Assembly (NCBI GenBank): GCA_035293045.1
Contig: DATDOY010000114.1
Coordinates: 1 to 6,699 of the forward strand
DNA length: 6,699 nucleotides
Direction of reading: 5' to 3'
Origin: DATDOY01 sp035293045
GTDB taxonomy: Bacteria; Actinomycetota; Acidimicrobiia; IMCC26256; JACPCJ01
Part shown: one piece after another, positions 1-5,406 of the stretch
Numbering within the stretch: position 1 is the first letter of the stretch
How the letters are laid out: every line of letters starts with the position of its first letter
Position numbers and translations under genes: made by a program
Notes under the pieces: model-generated
Database searches by the model: none
What the model was told of the DNA's origin: nothing
The model's input: only the letters and a program-made list of their open reading frames with translations

Positions 1-543
1 CCCGACGTCGTCGCTGACTTCACGTCCCCGACGTTCGAGGATCTCGGCGACGATCGCGTGCGAGTGCGCGGCGTCCGGGGGAAGCCCGCCACCGACACTT
101 ACAAGGGTCTCGTGGCGTATCACGCCGGGTGGTCGGGCGAAGTCCGCGCCGCGTTCTCGTGGCCCGACGCGCGCGAGAAGGCGACGGCCGCTGCGGCCAT
201 CCTGCGAAAGCGCGTGGAGATGGCCGGCATCGACGTCGACGAGTGGCACGTCGAATACTGGGGAGTCAACGCACTCGGCGGCGACACCGTGCCCGCCGAC
301 CCGGCGTGCGAACCCCCCGAGTGCGTGGTGAGGGTCGCCTGGCGTTGCTCCGACGCTGAGAGCGCGGGTCGAGTCGGGCGCGAGCTGGTCCCGATGTCGC
401 TCTCCGCGCCACCGCCCGGATTCACGGGTATGGGGCGCGCCGGTGGCAGCGGCAAGCCCACCGAACTCCTCGGGATCTGGCCCACGTTGGTCGATCGACA
501 CTTGGTGGACGCCCACGTCCGCGTCGTGGTGGAGGAGGTCTGA
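1..543 (+). CDS. AtuA/DUF1446 family protein, C-terminal 180 residues (5' end outside window)
   Basis: The reading frame is open from base 1 and ends at TGA 541-543, so the GTG at 58 is internal and the gene starts before the window. The beginning of the visible part (ADFTSP...GDDRVRVRGVRGKPATDTYK) matches what I know of the DUF1446 / acyclic terpene utilization AtuA family, in which a conserved G.RG.P.TDTYK stretch is followed by a domain of about 150 residues. In Pseudomonas, AtuA belongs to the citronellol/geraniol degradation cluster, but its reaction is not established, and many actinobacterial members sit in other acyl-CoA catabolic contexts. The protein should be cytoplasmic; no signal peptide or membrane segment is seen in this part. 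The next gene encodes the ferredoxin-fold domain that is fused to the C-terminus of AtuA in some organisms; here it is separate and overlaps by one base (TGATG), so the two are probably translationally coupled. Family assignment is fairly sure; a terpene role is inference. Confidence 0.85.
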   Translation, partial: PDVVADFTSPTFEDLGDDRVRVRGVRGKPATDTYKGLVAYHAGWSGEVRAAFSWPDAREKATAAAAILRKRVEMAGIDVDEWHVEYWGVNALGGDTVPADPACEPPECVVRVAWRCSDAESAGRVGRELVPMSLSAPPPGFTGMGRAGGSGKPTELLGIWPTLVDRHLVDAHVRVVVEEV

Positions 544-926
544 TGGCTCGAATCGCACTCCGCGAGCTGTGCGGCTACCGCGCCGGCGACAAGGGCGACA
601 TCGCCAACGTCGCGCTCTTCGCCGACGACCAGGACGTCTACGAGGTGATCGTCCGCGAGGTCACCGTCGAGCGGGTGCGGGCGCACTTCGGCGCCATGGT
701 GAAGGGCAGGGTGGATCGCTACGAGGCGGCCAACGTCCGCGCCCTCAACTTCGTCCTCCACGATGCGTTGGGCGGGGGCGGGCCCCGCTCGCTGCGCGCC
801 GACGCCCTCGGCAAGACCCTCGGCGGCGCACTGGTGCGCATGGAGATCGACGTCCCCGACTCGATGGCGGGACGTCGTCGGGCTCGTCCCGATGTGGGAT
901 GGGCGGACGACATTCTCCGGGGATGA
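543..926 (+). CDS. AtuA C-terminal-like ferredoxin-fold domain protein
   Basis: This 127-aa protein starts at an ATG that shares its A with the stop codon of the upstream AtuA-family gene. Residues 5-105 carry the hallmarks of the stand-alone AtuA-associated ferredoxin-fold domain: RAGDKGDIANVALF near residue 13, a RVRAHFGAMVKG segment, R.EAANVRALNFVLHDALGGGG around residues 58-79, and SLR.DALGKTLGGALVRMEIDVP to about residue 105. The last 20 residues are Arg/Asp-rich and lie beyond the usual end of the domain. No cysteine ligands for an iron-sulfur cluster are present (a single Cys at residue 10), so 'ferredoxin-like' describes the fold only. The role is presumably structural or catalytic partnership with the upstream protein, of which it forms the last domain in fused versions. 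The specific pathway (terpene, acyl-CoA or other) cannot be told from this window. Confidence 0.88.
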   Translation: MARIALRELCGYRAGDKGDIANVALFADDQDVYEVIVREVTVERVRAHFGAMVKGRVDRYEAANVRALNFVLHDALGGGGPRSLRADALGKTLGGALVRMEIDVPDSMAGRRRARPDVGWADDILRG

Positions 927-994
927 TCACGGCGTAGGGGCTGCGAGGATCCGGTCGTATCCGTCACCACCACATCCTGCGCGATGCTGCGCGG

Positions 995-1594
995 GTGGAG
1001 TTCCGTGACGTCGTGAAAAAACGCCGGATGGTGCGGTCGTTCGATGACCGTCCCGTCGACGCCGGCGTGCTCGATCGCATCCTCGACGCGGGCCGGCGCG
1101 CCCCCTCGGCCGGGTACTCCCAGGGGACGGAATTCCTCGTGCTGAACGGGTCCGACGAGACGCAGCGGTATTGGGCACTGACGCTGGGCGACGAGGTCGA
1201 CGACGACGCGTGGGCCACCCGGATCCGACGCGCGCCGACCCTCGTGCTGGTGCTCTCCAACAAGGACGCCTATCTCGAGCGCTACGCCGAGGCCGACAAG
1301 GGCGCCATCCCTCCCGAGGAGCAGACGTGGTGGGTCCCCTATTGGGACGTCGACGCCGGCATGGCGGCGATGCTCATGCTCCTCGCCGCGGTCGACGAAG
1401 GGCTCGGGGCGCTCTTCTTTGGCATCGACGGCCCCTGGGAACCGGTGCGAGACGCGCTGCGAATTCCGCCGGCGTATCGCTGTGTCGGCCTCGTCGCGTT
1501 GGGGCATCCATCCCCCGACGACGCACCCTCGGGCTCGTCGACGACCCGCGCGCGGCGTCCACGTTCCGAGATCGTGCACCGCGGGAGTTGGTAG
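995..1594 (+). CDS. nitroreductase family FMN-dependent oxidoreductase
   Basis: This 199-aa protein is of normal length for a single-domain nitroreductase. It shows the N-terminal FMN-phosphate motif (RRMVRSF, residues 10-16), the PSAG turn followed by SQ.TEFLVL (37-50), the central helix DVDAGMAAMLMLLAAVDEGLGALFFG (about 118-143) that packs at the dimer and flavin site, and a C-terminal VALGHP strand (167-172) followed by an Arg-rich tail ending in EIVHRGSW. The family binds FMN as a homodimer and uses NAD(P)H or, in some actinobacteria, other hydride donors; the substrate is unknown. GTG 995 is the only plausible start: no ATG, GTG or TTG lies in frame between the stop at 935-937 and this codon, although the ribosome binding site is weak. 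It lies 68 bases after the AtuA partner gene on the same strand and could belong to the same transcript. It converges with the exported-protein block on the other strand. Confidence 0.9.
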   Translation: MEFRDVVKKRRMVRSFDDRPVDAGVLDRILDAGRRAPSAGYSQGTEFLVLNGSDETQRYWALTLGDEVDDDAWATRIRRAPTLVLVLSNKDAYLERYAEADKGAIPPEEQTWWVPYWDVDAGMAAMLMLLAAVDEGLGALFFGIDGPWEPVRDALRIPPAYRCVGLVALGHPSPDDAPSGSSTTRARRPRSEIVHRGSW

Positions 1595-1653
1595 CGGTGG
1601 TCGACGCGCTCGTCACACGCCGCGGCGCGCCCCCGGTGCGGGCCGCGGCGATC

Positions 1654-1670
1654 CTCGCCGGCGGGGCGAG
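1654..1670. terminator. possible hairpin between convergent genes
   Basis: CTCGCC, five loop bases and GGCGAG form a perfect 6-bp GC-rich stem. It sits in the 79-base gap between the stop of the nitroreductase gene and the stop of the repeat protein gene, which converge here. A hairpin at this place could serve both strands. No T-rich tract follows on either side, so intrinsic termination is only a guess. Confidence 0.25.
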
Positions 1671-1673
1671 CGC

Positions 1674-2126
1674 CTAGAGGCCCGCGTCCTTGAGGGCGCG
1701 GCTGGCGGTGCGGGCCGTGTCGCGCTCGAGCCGCTCGGCGGCGTGCCGGTAGCCCTCGCAGTCGAGGTCTGCCCCGCCTTCGGTACACGCCAACTCGGTC
1801 GCCACCGCCCCGACGAGGGCCGCCCCGTTCTCGACGTCCTGTTGCACGGCGGCGCAATCGACCGTCCCCAGGTCTTGGTCCGCCACCGTGTGCTGACCGC
1901 AGACGGTCTGTTCGACGATCGCCCTCGCGAGCCCGGTCACGTTGGCGACGTCCTGCTCGACGGCCTCGCAGTCGACCGTCCCGAGGTCCTGACGCGCCAC
2001 CCGGTGCTCCCCGCACGCCTGACGTTCAACGACCCGCAGGGCCGGATCCCCGAGGTCCGCACGGGCGCCACCAGCGACCGCACCGAACGCCGCCACCATC
2101 GTCACAACTACCGCAGCCTTGCGCAT
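1674..2126 (-). CDS. exported protein with 38-residue cysteine-containing repeats
   Basis: I do not recognise a family for this 150-aa protein. Residues 1-23 form a signal peptide (MRK, hydrophobic core, cleavage after ARA), so it should be secreted. The mature part is a tandem repeat with a 38-residue period: units 33-70 and 71-108 both read VE..CG.H.VA.QDLGTVDC.AV.QDV, and 109-146 is a diverged third unit. The first Cys of each unit falls at 38, 76 and 114, and partners at 53, 91 and 123, suggesting one disulfide per unit. The start chosen is ATG 2126, preceded by GAGGGGTGGG. ATG 2144 is an alternative that adds six residues and overlaps the upstream stop as ATGA, which would imply translational coupling. 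It is the last gene of the exported-protein run. The reading frame continues upstream across the cysteine-rich neighbour, but that part is out-of-frame shadow. Gene call is sure; function is unknown. Confidence 0.82.
   Translation of the reverse strand: MRKAAVVVTMVAAFGAVAGGARADLGDPALRVVERQACGEHRVARQDLGTVDCEAVEQDVANVTGLARAIVEQTVCGQHTVADQDLGTVDCAAVQQDVENGAALVGAVATELACTEGGADLDCEGYRHAAERLERDTARTASRALKDAGL
1689..2030 (-). repeat. three 114-base coding repeats (38 aa each)
   Basis: Units are 1917-2030, 1803-1916 and 1689-1802. The first two are still similar as DNA, for example GCA[A/G]TCGACCGTCCC[C/G]AGGTC on the + strand. The third is recognisable only by its cysteine position and the L.DCE segment. 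The order of conservation suggests an old duplication followed by a more recent one. Confidence 0.8.
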
Positions 2127-2140
2127 CGAACGCCCACCCC

Positions 2141-2575
2141 TCATTCCGAGAAGCACAGGGAATCCCCTGCGACCCAATAGATACAGAACAGGCCGTTGTG
2201 TTCGGCCAACACACACCCGGTCGGCTCGCCGACGTGCCCAAGCACGGAGAAACAGACCGCAGGGAGGTTGCCCCAGTCGGCCTGTTCGCCCGCCGTCCAC
2301 ACACACACGACGTCGAACCCCGCGGTGTTGGGGACAACGAGAGCGAGCGGATCGCCGACGCACGCCGAGGCGTCGGGGTAGTCCCCCTCGCCGAACCACC
2401 ACGAAGCGCAGACCGGGTGCTGGGCGCCGTTCGGGCCCCCGCCGACGGTCGGGCAGACCTCGCGGGGCGGCCTGACCCACGCCGCTCGTTCCATGGCGGC
2501 GGCGCTCGGCGCCCCCCATGCCAGGGCGGCGCTCACAAGGCCCACAACGCCTATGACTCGACAAATCCGACGCAC
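2141..2575 (-). CDS. small exported eight-cysteine protein (paralogue of the gene at 2701-3198)
   Basis: I do not recognise a described family. The protein is 144 aa with a signal peptide (MRRICRV, hydrophobic core, likely cleavage after SAAA at residue 27). The mature 117-residue part has eight cysteines at 41, 56, 72, 91, 108, 121, 131 and 141, and is rich in Gly, Trp and Pro. It aligns along its whole length with the neighbouring exported protein: SAC..D...LVP, NLPAVC..V...GEPTGC and the C-terminal C..W.AG.SLCF block. All eight cysteines correspond, which implies a conserved disulfide-bonded fold outside the cell. The start is GTG 2575, fixed by a strong ribosome binding site five bases upstream. 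The gene follows its paralogue after 125 bases and its stop overlaps or nearly abuts the repeat-protein gene. No catalytic motif, membrane anchor or sorting signal is visible. Confidence 0.85.
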   Translation of the reverse strand: MRRICRVIGVVGLVSAALAWGAPSAAAMERAAWVRPPREVCPTVGGGPNGAQHPVCASWWFGEGDYPDASACVGDPLALVVPNTAGFDVVCVWTAGEQADWGNLPAVCFSVLGHVGEPTGCVLAEHNGLFCIYWVAGDSLCFSE

Positions 2576-2580
2576 CGACG

Positions 2581-2590
2581 TCCTCCCCTC
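2581..2590 (-). promoter_or_regulatory. ribosome binding site fixing the GTG start at 2575
   Basis: The - strand reads GAGGGGAGGA, then five bases, then GTG. This strong purine tract identifies the GTG as the start of the eight-cysteine protein gene. Confidence 0.75.
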
Positions 2591-2660
2591 AAAGGGCTTG
2601 CAGAGGGATTCGACGTCAGGTTAGTACGATCCTGCTCCTACGGTCACATGCGCCACATCA

Positions 2661-2687
2661 GCCACACGAGCGCGGCAGACTCGTGGC
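2661..2687 (-). other. hairpin in the gap between the two cysteine-rich paralogues
   Basis: GCCACGAG pairs with CTCGTGTGGC around a nine-base loop, with a two-base bulge on one side, giving eight base pairs. It begins 14 bases after the stop of the upstream paralogue in the transcript. It could be a weak terminator or processing site that separates the last two genes from the first two. No T tract follows, so the role is uncertain. Confidence 0.3.
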
Positions 2688-2700
2688 GTTTGGCCAGGTT

Positions 2701-3198
2701 TCAGTCGTAGAAGCAGAGGGATTCGCCGGCGAGCCAGATGAGGCAATGGTTGGTGGCGTCAGCGGTGCCGTCGCGGTCGTAATCGAAGTCACGGTCGGCG
2801 TTGACACAGCCGGACGGGTCTCCGCGCGGTCCCACGGCGACGCAGGCGCCGGGAAGACCGAGATATCCCCAGTGATGCGTGGACACGCACCCGAGCTTGC
2901 TCAGACCTCCGTAGAACCCGGGAACGAGCTGGAGCATCTCGTCGTACATGCAGGCTGACACCTCAGGCGTCTCCCAATCGCCGGTCGACGCCTGGGTCCG
3001 CGGCGGAAGCTCCATGCAGACGAACCGCTTGCCGTCGACGGGTTCACAGACGTCGGCCGTGTCGGGATCGACGGTCCCCGTGGGGTCGTCCGGGAGCCCG
3101 CCCCACGAAACAGCGAAGGCCGCACCCGGCCGTAAGCCGACGGCGCAGAGCGCTGCTGCCATGACCGCCACTGCAACGAGACGAAACATTCGGGGCAT
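2701..3198 (-). CDS. small exported eight-cysteine protein with DxDxDG calcium-type loop
   Basis: This protein has 165 aa from ATG 3198. That start has AAGGGA eight bases upstream; the TTG at 3204 would leave only two bases. Residues 1-29 are a signal peptide ending in AFA; the Cys within it (ALC, residue 18) is not a lipobox because Leu precedes it. The mature part has eight cysteines at 51, 61, 83, 104, 119, 131, 152 and 162, matching the eight of the downstream paralogue. Between cysteines 6 and 7 it has about eleven extra residues with DYDRDGTAD (139-147), the DxDxDGxxD loop typical of EF-hand, dockerin and thrombospondin type 3 calcium sites; by family knowledge this suggests calcium binding. 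It ends in C..W.AG.SLCFYD. The gene follows the sortase-anchored protein gene by only 12 bases, so the two are almost surely co-transcribed. The fold and partner are unknown to me. Confidence 0.85.
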   Translation of the reverse strand: MPRMFRLVAVAVMAAALCAVGLRPGAAFAVSWGGLPDDPTGTVDPDTADVCEPVDGKRFVCMELPPRTQASTGDWETPEVSACMYDEMLQLVPGFYGGLSKLGCVSTHHWGYLGLPGACVAVGPRGDPSGCVNADRDFDYDRDGTADATNHCLIWLAGESLCFYD

Positions 3199-3210
3199 CG
3201 ACAAGTTCCC

Positions 3211-5247
3211 TTATTCAGGTCGCCCGGCTCGGGCGAGGCATCGGCGGAAGGTCACGGCAACACTCATGAGGACCCCAGCGGCCGCGATCGGGAGATTCCC
3301 CGATGCGCCTCCGGTCCGGGGCAGATTCGTCGACGAACTCCCCGAGCCCGGCCCCCAACCGGCCTTCGGGTCCCAGCTGTTGGTGCGGTTGATCGCGCTC
3401 TTGCAGGTCTTGACACCCTCGCGGCACACGTCGAGGGTGCGCCCGGGGTTGGTGTGCCACGCATCGGCGGAGAGCTCACCGATCGAGATCTCGATGGGAT
3501 CGCTGACATCCGCGCGCCCGGCCACCGGTCGACCGACGAGCCCTGGGGCTCCCCCGCCGCCTCCGCCGACGGACGGACTCACCCCGCCGGCACCGCTCAC
3601 GAGTGCCGCGGCCGCCTGCTCCACGTCGGCGACGCTCGGCAGGTCAATGAGGACCTTCATGAGGGTCATGTCGGTGTGGGATCGCAGGTAGTCACCCTCG
3701 ACGACGGCCTCCTCGACGAACCGCGGCATGAGGCGCACGCGGACCACGTCGTGGAACAGCGGACTGACGATCCCCAGCACGGCGTTGAGCTCGGTGTTCA
3801 GATCAGCCTCGGCGCCGTTCCAAAGATCGGCGTCACCGAGGACGTCCATCGTTCGCTCGACGCCGCCGGCGCGGATCCGCTGGATGCCACCGGCGGCACC
3901 GGTGCCTTGCATGAGGTCGTCGTCGGCCACGCTCGCGGTTGCCTTCACGCTCGCCGAGAGGTCACTGAGCGACAGAATCGCTTCCTCACCAACCGAGCGC
4001 ACGAGCGCTGCGTTGAGGTCGGCCTGCAGTTGGTGGATGGCGTTGACGAACCGATCGACGGCACCCGTGGTGAGGCCCAAGCAGTCGGGCCGATCGATTC
4101 CGAAGCCCTCGGCGCGCTCGTACGGGTCGAAGCCACCCTTCCCCTGCACCACGTCGTCGATCACGTCGCAGGCCGCGCCCGTGGCGACCGCATCGAGAAC
4201 GCTCGCGCGCAGGGAGGCAACGCCCGCTTGCAGTTCCTTGACGCTCTTCCAGTTGGCGGCGCCGGCGATCGACTGCGCGAAGCGACCCGTGTGGATGCCC
4301 AGTGCATCGGCAAGCTGAGCAAGCGTTTCGTCCGGGAGTTGCGACGAGTCGAGACCGAGGAGATCGAGGAGAGCATCGGTCTGCAAGACGGTCATCTGCT
4401 CGACCTTGGCCAGCTTGGTCTCCGCGTCAGCGAGGTTTCCGTCGATCTGCACGGTCTGGCTCCCGGGGCCGGCCCCTTGGAACGAGCTCAGTCCGTCGAA
4501 CATCACCAGGTTCTCGATCGAGGATTCGAGTCGGGCGTGCGCGCCGGTCGATCGGTGCATCGAGGTCCGGATCGCCGCAGGGCTGAACACCCCGTCGATG
4601 AGACTGCCCGTGCCGATCCGCAATGGCTGGCTTCCCGTGGGAAGGGGAACGACGAGATCGCCGTTCCCGTCACTGCCAGCTCCGCCGCTCAGTTCACCGG
4701 CAACCGCGCCGAGGAAGCCGAGGAGGCCGCTCGAGTCCCGGGTGAGTCCGTCCCAGTCGATCGTGCCGCCGTCGAGCGAGGTCACGGGGAACTGGACGAG
4801 CTGTTCGCCGACGCACGCGGTGGGAATCGGGTCAACGCAGTAGTTCTGCTCGTTCCGTCCGCTGTAGCTCTCACCGTGCAGCGGACTCTGAGGGAACGCC
4901 ACCGACGGACCGTTGGCGGTGGCGAACCTCACCATGCTCGCCTGGCCCCGGGCGAAGTTCTTCGGTACGCCGATGGCCTCGTGGTCGGTCGTGGCCCGAA
5001 CCAAGGTCTCGACGGCGCGGAAGTCCACATCGGAGCCGGCCGTGACCTTCACCAGCGTGACGGCTGTCCACGCAGTCCCGCGAGGACCGTCGACGTTGGT
5101 GCTTCCGGACCCGCTGTTGACAAAGTCGATGCCATCGGCGACGTCCTCGATGGTTTCGATCGGGTTCGAGGTTCCCTTGGCGCTGGCGGGCGACGCCAGC
5201 AAGACCCCGACCCAAACGGTCAAGATCGTTGCGGCTAGCTTGCGCAT
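3211..5247 (-). CDS. LPXTG sortase-anchored surface protein, 678 aa, unknown family
   Basis: Residues 1-23 are a signal peptide (MRKLAATIL, hydrophobic core, cleavage after SPASA). The C-terminus is a complete cell-wall sorting signal: LPRTG at 642-646, a hydrophobic stretch at about 651-667 and a tail rich in Arg (RRCLARAGRPE). A sortase should therefore cleave between Thr and Gly and link the protein to peptidoglycan; no sortase gene is in this window. The ectodomain shows an N-terminal part of strand-like character (60-230) with a Cys pair at 137/145, a long mostly helical middle (about 240-555) with Cys 360/389, then a Gly-rich linker (G561-566), a Cys pair at 608/615 and a Ser/Gly-rich wall-spanning stretch (634-640). 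I recognise no enzyme, adhesin or Ig-like domain. ATG 5247 has GGGGAGAGGGA directly upstream. It is followed 12 bases later by the calcium-loop cysteine-rich gene, so it probably heads a four-gene unit. Confidence 0.9.
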   Translation of the reverse strand: MRKLAATILTVWVGVLLASPASAKGTSNPIETIEDVADGIDFVNSGSGSTNVDGPRGTAWTAVTLVKVTAGSDVDFRAVETLVRATTDHEAIGVPKNFARGQASMVRFATANGPSVAFPQSPLHGESYSGRNEQNYCVDPIPTACVGEQLVQFPVTSLDGGTIDWDGLTRDSSGLLGFLGAVAGELSGGAGSDGNGDLVVPLPTGSQPLRIGTGSLIDGVFSPAAIRTSMHRSTGAHARLESSIENLVMFDGLSSFQGAGPGSQTVQIDGNLADAETKLAKVEQMTVLQTDALLDLLGLDSSQLPDETLAQLADALGIHTGRFAQSIAGAANWKSVKELQAGVASLRASVLDAVATGAACDVIDDVVQGKGGFDPYERAEGFGIDRPDCLGLTTGAVDRFVNAIHQLQADLNAALVRSVGEEAILSLSDLSASVKATASVADDDLMQGTGAAGGIQRIRAGGVERTMDVLGDADLWNGAEADLNTELNAVLGIVSPLFHDVVRVRLMPRFVEEAVVEGDYLRSHTDMTLMKVLIDLPSVADVEQAAAALVSGAGGVSPSVGGGGGGAPGLVGRPVAGRADVSDPIEISIGELSADAWHTNPGRTLDVCREGVKTCKSAINRTNSWDPKAGWGPGSGSSSTNLPRTGGASGNLPIAAAGVLMSVAVTFRRCLARAGRPE
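3310..3324 (-). other. LPRTG sortase recognition motif (codons)
   Basis: The - strand reads CTG CCC CGG ACC GGA. It lies 37 residues from the protein end and is followed by a hydrophobic segment and basic tail, which is the order required for a class A/E-like sorting signal. Confidence 0.88.
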
Positions 5248-5258
5248 TCCCTCTCCCC
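5248..5258 (-). promoter_or_regulatory. ribosome binding site of the LPXTG protein gene
   Basis: GGGGAGAGGGA lies immediately before ATG 5247. Its first eight bases (GGGGAGAG) also form the ribosome binding site of the exported-protein gene starting at 5841. Confidence 0.7.
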
Positions 5259-5286
5259 TTCATGCGGCACGCTATGCGCGCCTTTC

Positions 5287-5304
5287 AAACACTCTTCGTG
5301 GTTT
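5287..5304 (-). promoter_or_regulatory. leader hairpin upstream of the LPXTG protein gene
   Basis: AAACCAC and GTGTTT pair around the loop GAAGA in the transcript, with one bulged C. The stem-loop contains CACGAAG, which is also found in the leader hairpin of the gene starting at 5841. It lies about 40 bases before the start codon. Confidence 0.35.
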
Positions 5305-5311
5305 CGACTCC

Positions 5312-5322
5312 GGACGAAGTCC
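5312..5322. promoter_or_regulatory. second GGAC-N3-GTCC inverted repeat upstream of the LPXTG protein gene
   Basis: GGACGAAGTCC has the same GGAC/GTCC arms as the GGACTAGTCC palindrome about 50 bases further upstream, with a three-base spacer. It may be a weaker second copy of the same operator. A short inverted repeat in GC-rich DNA can also occur by chance. Confidence 0.25.
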
Positions 5323-5362
5323 CCTGAACCCCTCTGGAAGGTCATTTCCGGACGACCCGAAC

Positions 5363-5372
5363 GGACTAGTCC
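5363..5372. promoter_or_regulatory. GGACTAGTCC palindrome, copy 1 (upstream of LPXTG protein gene)
   Basis: This perfect 10-base palindrome lies 115 bases before ATG 5247. On the coding strand it extends to GGGGACTAGTCC and is followed after 15 bases by AAATGAC. The same arrangement stands upstream of the gene starting at 5841. It is likely an operator or upstream activating site. It resembles the GGGACT..AGTCCC half-sites of DosR-type response regulators but lacks the two central bases. Confidence 0.45.
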
Positions 5373-5406
5373 CCACCTCTGGGCACGGAACAAAAACGAC
5401 ACGCGG

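Noticed and set aside
977..994. GCGC-rich hairpin just before the nitroreductase start
   Set aside because: The stem is four base pairs of CGCG, expected by chance at this composition.
719..1579. Long - strand open frame opposite the AtuA partner and nitroreductase genes
   Set aside because: Both + strand genes have convincing family motifs; the antisense translation is compositionally biased (Arg, Gly, Pro, His) with no recognisable domain.
2127..2564. Upstream extension of the repeat-protein frame to 296 aa
   Set aside because: The added residues are Arg/Gly-rich out-of-frame shadow of the eight-cysteine gene, and would bury the clear signal peptide inside the protein.
2600..2725. 13-base direct repeat GCAGAGGGATTCG at 2600-2612 and 2713-2725, the second copy being the 3' end of the calcium-loop gene
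   Set aside because: It could be a remnant of the tandem duplication, but a single 13-base match somewhere in 6.7 kb of GC-rich sequence is not far from chance, and the flanks do not align.
3130..3150. Possible lipobox (ALC) in the signal peptide of the calcium-loop protein
   Set aside because: The residue before Cys is Leu, not Gly, Ala or Ser, and a good AxA cleavage site follows, so lipid attachment is unlikely.
3454..5238. A 594-codon open frame on the + strand lying across the whole LPXTG protein gene
   Set aside because: It is antisense to a gene with a clear signal peptide, ribosome binding site and sorting signal. Its translation is low-complexity and rich in His, Arg, Val and Asp, as expected for a mirror frame in high-GC coding DNA.
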